Source of the DNA: JADYZU01 sp964540965
GTDB taxonomy: Bacteria; Pseudomonadota; Alphaproteobacteria; Rhodobacterales; Rhodobacteraceae
Direction: 5' to 3'
NCBI GenBank assembly: GCA_964540965.1
Contig: CAZIOT010000016.1
Location: forward strand, 1 to 64,000
DNA: 64,000 bases
Each line of letters begins with the position of its first letter. Position 1 is the first letter of the stretch. Positions 8,845 through 17,721 of this stretch are shown here, one piece after another. The notes below the pieces were generated by a model that did not search any database, was not told the origin of the DNA, and saw nothing but the letters and a program-made list of their open reading frames with translations. The position numbers were made by a program, and so were the translations under genes.

Positions 8845-9644
8845 TCGCGCTGATCGCCGGCACCGGCGACCTGCCCGGCGTGCTGGCGGCGCGGCTGGTC
8901 GCCGCCGGTGACCCGCCGGTGATCTGCGCCATGGCCGGCTTTCCCCCCGATGTGCCGGGCCATCTGCCGCGGTTCGATTTCCGGCTGGAAACGCTCGGCT
9001 CGCTCTTGTCGACGCTGGCGATGACCGGCGTCACAAGGCTCTGTCTTGCCGGTGCGGTGCGCCGCCCCGAGATCGACCCTGCCGCTGTCGATGCCGCCAC
9101 CGCGGCCCTGATCCCGGCGCTGTCCGCGGCGATGGGCAAGGGCGACGACGGCACCCTGCGCGCGATCATCGCGCTGCTGGAAAGCCGCGGTTTCACCGTG
9201 GTCGGCGCCGGCGACATCGCCCCCGACCTGATCCTGCCCGAAGGGGTGGCGACCCGCGCCACCCCCGGCGAGGATCTCCGTGCCGCCGCCGGACTGGCAC
9301 AGGCGCGCATTGCCGAGATGGGCCGCGCCGACAGCGGTCAGGCCTGCGTGGTGCGCGACGGCGCCGTCCTGGCCGAGGAAGGGCCCGAAGGCACCGATGC
9401 CCTGATCGCCGGCCTGCCGCCGGGGCAGGGCGGTTTCCTGTTCAAGGCGCCGAAACCGGGGCAGGAATTGCGCGCCGACATGCCGGTGATCGGGCCCAGG
9501 ACCGCGATGCTTGCCGCCGAGGCGGGCCTTGACGGCATTGTCATCGAGGCCGGCGGCGTGCTGGTCATCGACCCCGACCAGACCATCGCCATTCTTGACG
9601 GGCTGGGCCTGTTCCTGTGGATCCGGGAACGGACATGGCGCTGA
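8841..9644 (+). CDS. lpxI: UDP-2,3-diacylglucosamine diphosphatase LpxI
   Basis: A DUF1009-family enzyme that cleaves UDP-2,3-diacylglucosamine to lipid X, replacing LpxH in alphaproteobacteria. The N-terminal domain begins MIALIAGTGDLPGVLA, and the C-terminal part has the conserved runs FLFKAPKPGQ, MPVIGPRT and AGLDGIVIEAGGVLVID. Length 267 residues is usual. It is flanked by lpxA (4-base overlap) and lpxB (10-base overlap), which supports the role independently of sequence. Confidence 0.93.
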   Translation: MIALIAGTGDLPGVLAARLVAAGDPPVICAMAGFPPDVPGHLPRFDFRLETLGSLLSTLAMTGVTRLCLAGAVRRPEIDPAAVDAATAALIPALSAAMGKGDDGTLRAIIALLESRGFTVVGAGDIAPDLILPEGVATRATPGEDLRAAAGLAQARIAEMGRADSGQACVVRDGAVLAEEGPEGTDALIAGLPPGQGGFLFKAPKPGQELRADMPVIGPRTAMLAAEAGLDGIVIEAGGVLVIDPDQTIAILDGLGLFLWIRERTWR

Positions 9645-10792
9645 AGGTCTTTGTCATCGCCGGTGAGGTGTCGGGCGACCGTCTGGGCGGCGCGGTGATG
9701 GCGGGGCTGCGGCAATTGCACCCTGATGTGACGTTTCAGGGCGTGGGCGGCCCGCTGATGCAGGCGCAGGGGCTGGCCAGCCTGTTCCCGATGGACGAGC
9801 TCAGCCTGATGGGCATTGCCGAGATCCTGCCAAAGTATGTCCATCTCAAGCGCCGGATCCGCGAGACGGCCCAGGCGGTGCTGGACTGGCGGCCGGATGT
9901 TCTTTTGACCATCGACAGCCCGGATTTCTGCCTGCGGGTGGCGCGGCTGGTGCGGCAGACCGCCCGCATCCGCACCGTGCATTATGTCGCCCCCACCGTC
10001 TGGGCCTGGCGCCCCGGCCGCGCGGCGAAAATGGCGCCCCATGTCGATCAGGTTCTGGCCCTGTTCCCGTTCGAGCCGCCCTATATGCAGGCCGCCGGCA
10101 TGGAGTGCGATTTCGTCGGTCACCCCGTGGTGGCCGAGCCGGTGGCGACCGCGGTCGAGGCGCAGGCGTTCCGCGCCGCCCATGGCATCGAGGGCCCCCT
10201 GATCCTTGCCCTGCCGGGGTCTAGAAGGGGAGAGGTGACGCGGCTGGCCGACCGCTTTGGCGTGGCTTTGGCGCAGGTCATCGCCGCCCGTCCCGGCGCG
10301 CGGGTGGTGCTGCCGATGGCGGCGCCGGTGGTGCCGCTGGTGCGTGAATTGACCGCCCGGTGGCCCTTCGCCCCGATCCTGATCGACCCCGCCGAAGACC
10401 CCGGCGGCGCCACGAAACGCGCCGCGTTCCGCGCCGCCGATGTGGCGCTTGCCGCCTCGGGCACGGTATCGCTCGAACTTGCCGCAAGCAGCACGCCGAT
10501 GGTCATCGGCTATGACATGTCCTGGCTGTCGCGGCAGATCATCGGCCGGATGCTGCGCACCGACACCGTGACGCTGGTCAATCTGGTCAGCGACACCCGC
10601 ACCGTGCCGGAATTCATCGGCGACGCCTGCCGCGTCGACGCCATGGCGCAGGCGCTGCAGGCCACGCTCGACAACCCCGGCCCGCAAAAGGCGGCAATGG
10701 CCGAGACGATGCGCCGGCTGGGGCAGGGCGGCGATGCACCGGGGCTGCGCGCCGCGCGCGCGATCCTGTCGCGTCTGGCGGCGCCGGTCTGA
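9635..10792 (+). CDS. lpxB: Lipid-A-disaccharide synthase
   Basis: GT19 glycosyltransferase that joins lipid X and UDP-diacylglucosamine into the tetraacyl disaccharide. Family motifs include AGEVSGDRLGG at residues 8-18, LSLMGIAEILPK, the block VHYVAPTVWAWRPGRA and LALPGSRRGEV. ATG 9635 is chosen since it places the first motif close to the N-terminus. It is 385 residues long. It ends the envelope operon; its TGA lies inside a perfect AT-rich palindrome. Confidence 0.95.
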   Translation: MALKVFVIAGEVSGDRLGGAVMAGLRQLHPDVTFQGVGGPLMQAQGLASLFPMDELSLMGIAEILPKYVHLKRRIRETAQAVLDWRPDVLLTIDSPDFCLRVARLVRQTARIRTVHYVAPTVWAWRPGRAAKMAPHVDQVLALFPFEPPYMQAAGMECDFVGHPVVAEPVATAVEAQAFRAAHGIEGPLILALPGSRRGEVTRLADRFGVALAQVIAARPGARVVLPMAAPVVPLVRELTARWPFAPILIDPAEDPGGATKRAAFRAADVALAASGTVSLELAASSTPMVIGYDMSWLSRQIIGRMLRTDTVTLVNLVSDTRTVPEFIGDACRVDAMAQALQATLDNPGPQKAAMAETMRRLGQGGDAPGLRAARAILSRLAAPV

Positions 10793-10812
10793 ATTTTATA
10801 TAAAATTCAGAC
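10787..10812. terminator. AT-rich perfect palindrome between convergent lpxB and mnmA
   Basis: Each arm is 12 bases (GTCTGAATTTTA and its complement) around a central TA, so all 26 bases are perfectly palindromic. It includes the lpxB stop codon and ends 8 bases from the mnmA stop. Its position between convergent genes suggests a bidirectional transcription end. It lacks the GC-rich stem of a standard intrinsic terminator, so the role is inferred. Confidence 0.6.
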
Positions 10813-10819
10813 CCTTGCC

Positions 10820-11959
10820 CTACCGTCCCTTCCAGATCCAGCCGCCGCCCAGCACCCGCGTCCCCTCGGGCGCATAGAACACGCAAGCCTGCCCCGGCGA
10901 CACGCCTTCTTCGGGGGCGAGCAATTCGACCTCGGCCTCGGTCGCCGACAGCGGCCGCAGGATCGCCGGCGCCGGCGCCTTGGTCGAGCGGATCCGCACC
11001 AGCACCTCGCGGGCGTGCAGGTCGGCGAATCCGCCGTCGCCCAGCCAGTTCACCTCGCGCACCGGCACCCGGCGCGTGGCAAGCAGATCTTTCGGCCCGA
11101 CCACCACCTGCCGCCTGTCCACGTCCAGCTTCACCACATACCACGGCTCGGCCAGCCCGCCGATGCCCAGACCGCGGCGCTGGCCGATGGTATAGTGGAT
11201 GACGCCGGGATGGGTGCCCAGAACGGTGCCATCCGGCCCGACGATCTCGCCCGGTTCGGCGGCGCCGGGGCGCAGCTTTTCGATCACCGCGGCATAATTG
11301 CCGTTCGGGACAAAGCAGATGTCCTGCGAATCAGGCTTGTCCGCCACCGGCAGGCCATAGCGCGCGGCCAAAGCCCGCGTCTCTGCCTTGCTTGCCAGCC
11401 CGCCCAGCGGAAAGCGCAGGAAGGCAAGCTGTTCGGGCGTGGTCGAGAACAGGAAATAGCTTTGATCGCGCGCCGGATCGGCGGCGCGGTGCAGTTCCGG
11501 GCCCAGATCCCCCTCCATGCGGCGGATATAGTGCCCGGTCGCCATGCAATCGGCGTCCAGATCGCGCGCGGTCTGCAGAAGGTCGCGGAACTTGACCCGT
11601 TCGTTGCAGCGGATGCAGGGCACCGGCGTCGCCCCGGCCAGATAGCTTTCGGCGAATTCGTCCATCACCGCTTCGCGGAAGGTGCTTTCGTAATCCAGCA
11701 CATAATGCGGAAAACCCATGGTTTCCGCGACCCTGCGGGCATCGTGGATATCGCGCCCGGCACAGCAGGCGCCCTTTTTCGCCAGCGCCGCGCCGTGGTC
11801 GTAAAGCTGCAGGGTGACGCCGACCACATCATAGCCCTCGTCCTTCAGCATCGCCGCCACGACCGACGAATCGACACCGCCCGACATGGCCACGACCACG
11901 CGGGTATCGGCGGGGGCCTTGGCGATGCCAAGCGAGTTCAGTTGCGGATCAAGGGGCAT
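10820..11959 (-). CDS. mnmA: tRNA 2-thiouridylase MnmA
   Basis: Thiolates U34 of tRNA Lys, Glu and Gln using sulfur relayed from a cysteine desulfurase. The PP-loop SGGVDSS is at residues 26-32; the catalytic cysteine pair is Cys115 (PCIRCN) and Cys215 (SQDICF). The C-terminal beta-barrel ends GGGWIWKGR. ATG 11959 gives 379 residues; the longer open frame upstream lacks family similarity. TusA-like and desulfurase genes elsewhere in the window could feed the sulfur relay, but that link is inference. Confidence 0.95.
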   Translation of the reverse strand: MPLDPQLNSLGIAKAPADTRVVVAMSGGVDSSVVAAMLKDEGYDVVGVTLQLYDHGAALAKKGACCAGRDIHDARRVAETMGFPHYVLDYESTFREAVMDEFAESYLAGATPVPCIRCNERVKFRDLLQTARDLDADCMATGHYIRRMEGDLGPELHRAADPARDQSYFLFSTTPEQLAFLRFPLGGLASKAETRALAARYGLPVADKPDSQDICFVPNGNYAAVIEKLRPGAAEPGEIVGPDGTVLGTHPGVIHYTIGQRRGLGIGGLAEPWYVVKLDVDRRQVVVGPKDLLATRRVPVREVNWLGDGGFADLHAREVLVRIRSTKAPAPAILRPLSATEAEVELLAPEEGVSPGQACVFYAPEGTRVLGGGWIWKGR

Positions 11960-12093
11960 GGTGCCGGTCCCATGGGGGTCAGGTCCGCGGCAATATAGGA
12001 AAATGCCACCTACTCTCAACCCCCCGGCTTCACCCGGCATTAAGCGGGCAGGCGCAATCTGCCCCGGCATATGTCGTCACGGAGGGGTGAGAG

Positions 12094-12372
12094 ATGTATT
12101 TGCGCAAGATCGACGGCCCGCGCGCCGTCACTCTGGCCGATGGTTCGGTCATGACCCGCGCCGACCTGCCGGCGCCCGATACGCGGCGCTGGGTCGCCAG
12201 CCGCAAGGCCGCCGTGGTCCGCGCCGTGGGTGCCGGACTGGTCAGCCGCGCCTGGGCGATCGAGACCTATGGCCTGTCCGAGGACGAGATGACCGCATGG
12301 GAACTGGCGGTTTCGACACATGGCGAGGACGCTTTGAAGGCGACCCGGGTGCAACAGTATCGACAACCGTAA
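12094..12372 (+). CDS. sciP: CtrA inhibitor SciP (DUF1153)
   Basis: Small helix-turn-helix protein that in Caulobacter binds CtrA and blocks activation of CtrA-dependent promoters. The 92-residue product has the DUF1153 features RAVTLADGSVMTRADLPAPD, followed by RRWVASRKAAVVRAV and WAIETYGLSEDEMTAWE. ATG 12094 has a strong ribosome site (GGAGGGG). It is immediately upstream of ctrA on the same strand, 89 bases apart, placing repressor partner and target together. Confidence 0.9.
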   Translation: MYLRKIDGPRAVTLADGSVMTRADLPAPDTRRWVASRKAAVVRAVGAGLVSRAWAIETYGLSEDEMTAWELAVSTHGEDALKATRVQQYRQP

Positions 12373-12397
12373 GCAGAGCAGGATAACTCTCCCTTGG

Positions 12398-12412
12398 GTA
12401 ACGGGCGGTTAA
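12398..12412. promoter_or_regulatory. CtrA-box-like site upstream of ctrA
   Basis: GTAA-N7-TTAA, one mismatch from the CtrA full site TTAA-N7-TTAA, 50 bases before the ctrA start. Autoregulation of ctrA is known in Caulobacter; its occurrence here is inferred from this site. Confidence 0.5.
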
Positions 12413-12461
12413 CCTTTTCGCGTCTAGGGTGAGCCGACATGCAGAAGCTGGAGACCTGGGG

Positions 12462-13178
12462 ATGCGTATCCTGCTGGTGGAAGACGACCCGACGACCTCG
12501 CGCAGCATCGAACTGATGCTGACCCACGCGAACCTGAACGTCTATGCGACCGACCTGGGCGAGGAGGGGATCGACCTTGCCAAGCTCTATGACTACGACC
12601 TGATCCTGCTCGACATCAACCTGCCCGACATGAACGGGCACGAGGTGTTGCGGCAGCTGCGGCTGGCGCGGGTGGAAACGCCGATCCTGATCCTGTCGGG
12701 GGAAACCGATACCGAAAGCAAGCTCAAGGGCTTTGGCTTCGGCGCCGACGATTACCTGACCAAACCCTTCCATCGCGAGGAACTGGTGGCGCGGATCCAC
12801 GCCATCATCCGCCGGTCCAAGGGCCATTCGCAATCGGTGATCCGCACCGGGCGCATCTGCGTCAACCTTGACGCCAAGACCGTCGATGTCGGCGGGGTGA
12901 CGGTGCATCTGACCGGCAAGGAATACCAGATGCTCGAACTGCTCAGCCTGCGCAAGGGCACGACGCTGACCAAGGAGATGTTCCTCAACCACCTTTATGG
13001 CGGGATGGACGAACCCGAACTCAAGATCATCGACGTGTTCATCTGCAAGCTGCGCAAGAAACTTTCACAGGCCACCAACGGCGAGAATCACATCGAAACC
13101 GTCTGGGGCCGTGGCTATGTCCTTCGCGACCCCGAACCCGATGCCCGCACGGTCGAGCGGATGGCGGTCGGCGCCTGA
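12462..13178 (+). CDS. ctrA: Cell-cycle response regulator CtrA
   Basis: OmpR-class master regulator; in Rhodobacteraceae it usually controls motility, gene-transfer-agent and related genes and is often not essential. The receiver domain has phospho-acceptor Asp51 (LILLDINLPDMNG) and lysine in DYLTKPF. The winged-helix domain contains LTGKEYQMLELLSLRKG and the recognition region FICKLRKKLSQATNG with HIETVWGRGYVLRDP. Start ATG 12462 matches the conserved MRILLVEDD. The 238-residue protein ends VGA rather than the AA degron-like end of Caulobacter CtrA. Confidence 0.95.
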   Translation: MRILLVEDDPTTSRSIELMLTHANLNVYATDLGEEGIDLAKLYDYDLILLDINLPDMNGHEVLRQLRLARVETPILILSGETDTESKLKGFGFGADDYLTKPFHREELVARIHAIIRRSKGHSQSVIRTGRICVNLDAKTVDVGGVTVHLTGKEYQMLELLSLRKGTTLTKEMFLNHLYGGMDEPELKIIDVFICKLRKKLSQATNGENHIETVWGRGYVLRDPEPDARTVERMAVGA

Positions 13179-13273
13179 CCCTTGCCGCCTGACTCTGGAC
13201 GGGTTTCCGCCCGGCGCCTAACCTGCGTGGCGACAGGGCCGCGCCGGGCGGCCGGATTCGCCGCGGAGGGGTG

Positions 13274-15532
13274 ATGAGCGACGATCAGGATTTCGCCGCG
13301 GTGCCGGTTGCCGACCTTGACCGGGATGCAGCCGCGGCCGAACTTGCCCGGCTGGCCGCGGTCCTGACCGGCGCCGATACCGCCTATCACCGCGACGATG
13401 CGCCGGTGATGCCGGATGCCGAGTATGACGCGCTCAAGGCCCGCAATGCGGCGATCGAGGCGCGGTTTCCTGCGCTGGTCCGCGCCGACAGCCCCTCGGG
13501 GCGGGTCGGCGGTGCGCTGGCCGAAGGGTTCGGCAAGGTCCGCCATGCCGTGCCGATGCTCAGCCTGGAAAATGCCTTTGCTGACGAGGATATAGCGGAA
13601 TTCGACGCCCGCATCCGCCGTTTCCTGTCGCTGCCGCCCGACGCGCCCCTGGCCTATACTGCCGAGCCCAAGATCGACGGCCTGTCGCTGTCGATCCGGT
13701 ATGAGGACGGCGCGCTGGTCCATGCCGCGACCCGCGGCGATGGCGAGACGGGCGAGAACGTGACGGCGAACATCCGGACCATGGCCGATGTTCCCGGCAC
13801 CATCGACGCCCCCGGCGTGGTCGAGGTGCGGGGCGAGGTCTATATGGCGCATGACGATTTCGCCGCGCTGAATGCGCGCGCCGCCGAAACCGGCAGCCGG
13901 CCCTTTGCCAATCCCCGCAACGCCGCCGCGGGATCTTTGCGCCAGCTTGACCCCTCGATCACCGCCGCCCGGCCGCTGCGGTTTTTCGCCTATGCCTGGG
14001 GCGAGCTGTCGGCGCCGCTGGGGGCGACCCAGATGCAGACGGTCAACAGGCTGAAATCGCTTGGCTTTCCTACCAACCCGCTGACAGGGATCTGCGAAAC
14101 CCCGGCCGAACTCCTCTCGGTCTATCGCCGGATCGAGGCGCAGCGGGCGACGCTGGGCTATGACATCGACGGCGTGGTCTACAAGATCAACGACCTTGCC
14201 CTGCAACAACGGCTCGGCTTCCGCTCGACCACGCCGCGCTGGGCCATCGCGCACAAGTTTCCCGCCGAACGCGCCTGGACGCGGCTTCTGGCCATCGACA
14301 TCCAGGTCGGCCGCACCGGCGCGCTGTCGCCCGTCGCCCGCCTGCAGCCCGTCACCGTCGGCGGTGTCGTGGTGTCGAACGCGACGCTGCACAATGCCGA
14401 CTACATCGCCGGTCTGACCGGCGAGGGCACGCGCGAAGGGCGCGACATCCGTGTCGGCGACTGGGTCGAGGTCTATCGCGCCGGCGACGTGATCCCCAAG
14501 ATCCGCGATGTCGACCTTGCCCGCCGCCCCGATGACGCGGTGCCCTACATCTTTCCCGACCATTGCCCGGTCTGCGGGTCCGAAGTGATCCGCGAGGCCG
14601 ACGATGCCACCCACCGGTGCACCGGCGGGCTGGCCTGCCCGGCCCAGGCCATTGAGCGGCTGATCCATTTCGTCGGGCGCTCGGCCTTTGACATCGACGG
14701 ACTCGGGGCAAGGCAGATCGAATATTTCTTCGCAGACCCCGACCTGCCGATCCGCAGCCCGGCCGACATCTTTCGCCTGCGCGCCCGCGACGCGGCCAAT
14801 CTGGGCAAACTTGCCAATCGCGACGGCTATGGCGACACCAGCGTGACCAAGCTGTTCGATGCCATCGACCAGCGCCGCCGCATCGGCCTTGACCGGCTGA
14901 TCTTCGCCCTGGGCATCCGCCATGTGGGAGAGGTCGCGGCCCGCGATCTTGCCCGCCATTTCGCATCCTGGCCGGCGCTGGCTGCCGCCGCCGATACCGC
15001 CCATCCGGCCGCACTCGCCCATCTTGCCGCCGATCAGGCGGAACTGGTCGAACGCGCCGCCGCTGCCGCCGAAAACCGCCGGGCCGAGGTGAAGAAGACC
15101 CGCGATGCCGCCTGGGCCTTGGCCGCGCCGCCGCAGGATGCCGTCGACGCCTGGCAAGACATCCGCAATGTCGAAGGCTTTGGCCCGACACTCGCCGCCT
15201 CGCTGGTGATGACGCTGGCGCAGCCCAGCGAACGCGCGATCATCGACGATCTGGTGTCCTGCCTGACCGAGATCACCGCTCCGCCGCAGCGTTCCAGCGC
15301 CAGCCCGGTTGCCGGCATGACCGTGGTGTTCACCGGCAAGCTCGAGCGCAAGTCGCGCGACGAGGCCAAGGCGCAGGCGGCTGCGCTGGGCGCCAAGGTC
15401 TCGGAATCGGTCAGCCGCAAGACCGATCTTGTCGTCGCCGGGCCGGGCGCGGGATCGAAGGCCAAGGATGCCGAGAAATACGGCGTGCGCATGATCGGCG
15501 AGGATGAATGGCTGGCGCTGATCGGGGAGTGA
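13274..15532 (+). CDS. ligA: NAD-dependent DNA ligase
   Basis: Seals nicks in DNA using NAD. The adenylated lysine is Lys133 in EPKIDGLSLS. The order is: Ia domain, nucleotidyltransferase domain, OB fold, a four-cysteine zinc finger (CPVCG...HRCTGGLACPAQ), helix-hairpin-helix repeats and a C-terminal BRCT domain (GMTVVFTGKLERKSRDEAK onward). At 752 residues it is longer than most LigA, mainly from spacers around the helix-hairpin-helix and BRCT junction. ATG 13274 has GGAGGG just upstream; GTG 13271 is an alternative. It is coupled with recG. Confidence 0.95.
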   Translation: MSDDQDFAAVPVADLDRDAAAAELARLAAVLTGADTAYHRDDAPVMPDAEYDALKARNAAIEARFPALVRADSPSGRVGGALAEGFGKVRHAVPMLSLENAFADEDIAEFDARIRRFLSLPPDAPLAYTAEPKIDGLSLSIRYEDGALVHAATRGDGETGENVTANIRTMADVPGTIDAPGVVEVRGEVYMAHDDFAALNARAAETGSRPFANPRNAAAGSLRQLDPSITAARPLRFFAYAWGELSAPLGATQMQTVNRLKSLGFPTNPLTGICETPAELLSVYRRIEAQRATLGYDIDGVVYKINDLALQQRLGFRSTTPRWAIAHKFPAERAWTRLLAIDIQVGRTGALSPVARLQPVTVGGVVVSNATLHNADYIAGLTGEGTREGRDIRVGDWVEVYRAGDVIPKIRDVDLARRPDDAVPYIFPDHCPVCGSEVIREADDATHRCTGGLACPAQAIERLIHFVGRSAFDIDGLGARQIEYFFADPDLPIRSPADIFRLRARDAANLGKLANRDGYGDTSVTKLFDAIDQRRRIGLDRLIFALGIRHVGEVAARDLARHFASWPALAAAADTAHPAALAHLAADQAELVERAAAAAENRRAEVKKTRDAAWALAAPPQDAVDAWQDIRNVEGFGPTLAASLVMTLAQPSERAIIDDLVSCLTEITAPPQRSSASPVAGMTVVFTGKLERKSRDEAKAQAAALGAKVSESVSRKTDLVVAGPGAGSKAKDAEKYGVRMIGEDEWLALIGE

Positions 15533-17634
15533 GCAGCCGCCCCGAACGCGGCCGGCCCGAGGTGCTGTGGCCGCTGTTCGGGGCGCTGGACCAGTTGGAC
15601 GGCATCGGGCCCAAGACCGCGCAGGCGATGGCCGCCGGCGGCATCGAACGGCCGCGCGACCTCTTGTTCACCTTGCCCTATGCCGGTGTCGACCGCAGCT
15701 TTCGCCGCTCGATCCGCGAGGTGGTGCCGCCGGCGATGGTCACGGTCGAGGTCACGGTCGGCCAGCATGTGCCGTCGCGCAACCGCAGCGGGCCGGTGCG
15801 GGTCAATGTCACCGATGCCGAAACCGCGTTCCAGCTGGTGTTCTTTCATGCCAAGGGCGACTACCTGAAGCGGTTGCTGCCGCCCGGCGCACGACGGGTG
15901 GTGTCGGGCAAGGTCGAGCTGTTCGACGGGCTGGCGCAGATCGTCCACCCCGACCATGTGCTTGCCCCCGATGAGGCCGCGTCGATCCCTCCGTACGAGC
16001 CGGTCTATCCCCTGCACGGCGGCGTCACCCAGCGGCTGATGTCGCGCGCCACGGCCGAGGCGGTGCAGATGGCGCCCGACCTGCCGGAATGGGCCGATTC
16101 GGCGCTGGTCGCCCGCGAAGGCTGGCCGGCGTGGCGCGCGGCCTTGGCCGAGGCCCATGCGCCGACCGGCCCCGCCGACCTGACGCCCACAGCGCCGGCG
16201 CGGGCGCGGCTGGCCTATGACGAGCTTTTCGCCCATCAGGTGACGCTGGCGCTGGCCCGTGCCCAGGCCCGCCGCGCCAAGGGGCGCGAATGCCACGGCA
16301 ACGGCGCCTTGCAGGCGCGGGTGCTGGCGGCGCTGCCCTTTGCCCCGACCGGCGCGCAAACGCGCGCGGTCAAGGAGATTGCCGCCGACATGGCCGCGCC
16401 GCTGCGGATGAACCGGCTGCTGCAGGGCGACGTGGGGTCCGGCAAGACGCTGGTGGCGCTGCTGGCGCTGCTGGTCGCCGTCGAATCGGGCGGGCAGGGC
16501 GCGATGATGGCGCCGACGGAAATCCTTGCGCGCCAGCACTTTGACGGCTTGCAGCCCCTTGCCGCCGCTGCCGGCGTGGTGGTCGAGATCCTGACCGGGC
16601 GCGACAAGGGCACTGAGCGTGCCGCGAAACTGGCGGCGCTGGCGGACGGCCGCATCCATATCCTGGTCGGCACCCATGCGGTGTTCCAGAAGGACGTGAT
16701 CTTTGCCGACCTGCGTCTTGCCATCACCGACGAACAGCATCGCTTCGGCGTCGAACAGCGCATGGCGCTGGGCGCCAAGGGGCAGTTGGCCGATCTGCTG
16801 GTGATGACGGCGACGCCGATCCCGCGCAGCCTAGCGCTGGCGCAATTCGGCGACATGGATGTGTCGGTCCTGGACGAAAAACCGCCGGGTCGGCAGCCGG
16901 TGACCACGGCGCTCGTCTCGCTCGACCGCCTGGGCGAGGTGGTGGGCCATCTGCGCCGCGCGGTCGAGGAGGGGCGGCAGGCCTATTGGGTCTGCCCGCT
17001 GGTCGCCGAATCCGAAGTCAGCGACCTGACCGCCGCCGAGGAACGGTTCAAGGCCCTGCGCGCCGCCCTGGGCGAGGGCGTGGTCGGCCTAGTCCACGGC
17101 CAGTTGTCCGCCGCCGACAAGGACGCGGCGATGGGGGCGTTCATCGCCGGCCGCAGTCGGGTTCTGGTTGCGACCACGGTGATCGAGGTCGGGGTCAATG
17201 TGCCCTCCGCCTCGATCATGGTGATCGAGCGGGCCGAGGGGTTTGGCCTGGCGCAGTTGCACCAGCTGCGCGGCCGCGTCGGCCGCGGCGCGGCGCAATC
17301 GACCTGCCTGATGCTGTATCAGGCACCCCTGAGCGACTCGGGCCGGCGCCGGCTGGAAATCCTTCGCAGCACCGAGGACGGATTCCGCATCGCCGAGGAG
17401 GATCTGGCGATGCGCGGCGCCGGCGATGTCATCGGCACGGCGCAATCCGGCCTGCCGCGGTTCCGCATCGCCGATCTGGAAAGGCAGGCCGGGCTGATGG
17501 CCGTCGCGCAAAGCGATGCAAGACGCCTGCTGGCCGAGGATCCGGCGCTGGAAAGCCCGCGGGGGCGGGCGGTGCGCACCCTTTTGTGGTTGACGGAACA
17601 GGACCGCGCCATCCGGCTGATCGGTGTAGGATAG
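15529..17634 (+). CDS. recG: ATP-dependent DNA helicase RecG
   Basis: Remodels stalled forks and branched DNA. An N-terminal wedge/OB domain (LDGIGPKTAQAM near the start) is followed by helicase motifs: Walker A GDVGSGKT, motif II DEQHRFGVEQR, motif III MTATPIPRSL, and motif VI with QLHQLRGRVGRG. GTG 15529 gives a four-base overlap with the ligA stop and 701 residues; ATG 15508 would add seven residues. A LexA-box-like element lies 17 bases after the stop, serving the next gene. Confidence 0.94.
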   Translation: MSSRPERGRPEVLWPLFGALDQLDGIGPKTAQAMAAGGIERPRDLLFTLPYAGVDRSFRRSIREVVPPAMVTVEVTVGQHVPSRNRSGPVRVNVTDAETAFQLVFFHAKGDYLKRLLPPGARRVVSGKVELFDGLAQIVHPDHVLAPDEAASIPPYEPVYPLHGGVTQRLMSRATAEAVQMAPDLPEWADSALVAREGWPAWRAALAEAHAPTGPADLTPTAPARARLAYDELFAHQVTLALARAQARRAKGRECHGNGALQARVLAALPFAPTGAQTRAVKEIAADMAAPLRMNRLLQGDVGSGKTLVALLALLVAVESGGQGAMMAPTEILARQHFDGLQPLAAAAGVVVEILTGRDKGTERAAKLAALADGRIHILVGTHAVFQKDVIFADLRLAITDEQHRFGVEQRMALGAKGQLADLLVMTATPIPRSLALAQFGDMDVSVLDEKPPGRQPVTTALVSLDRLGEVVGHLRRAVEEGRQAYWVCPLVAESEVSDLTAAEERFKALRAALGEGVVGLVHGQLSAADKDAAMGAFIAGRSRVLVATTVIEVGVNVPSASIMVIERAEGFGLAQLHQLRGRVGRGAAQSTCLMLYQAPLSDSGRRRLEILRSTEDGFRIAEEDLAMRGAGDVIGTAQSGLPRFRIADLERQAGLMAVAQSDARRLLAEDPALESPRGRAVRTLLWLTEQDRAIRLIGVG

Positions 17635-17650
17635 CAGAATGTTCACAGAT

Positions 17651-17665
17651 GTTCTCACAAAGTTC
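17651..17665 (+). promoter_or_regulatory. LexA-box-like direct repeat GTTC-N7-GTTC
   Basis: GTTC at 17651-17654 and 17662-17665 are separated by seven bases, the spacing of the alphaproteobacterial SOS box. A third GTTC begins at 17641 with N6 spacing, and GAAC copies follow at 17681 and 17689. The site lies 57 bases upstream of a small membrane-protein gene. Confidence 0.55.
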
Positions 17666-17721
17666 TTTACAGATGGTTAAGAACATGAGAACAAAAGGCC
17701 AACGCGGACCGAAAGGGAGTG

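Noticed and set aside
17681..17692. GAAC-N4-GAAC as a second LexA operator
   Set aside because: The spacing is four, not seven; it is noted only as extra half-sites near the GTTC-N7-GTTC box.
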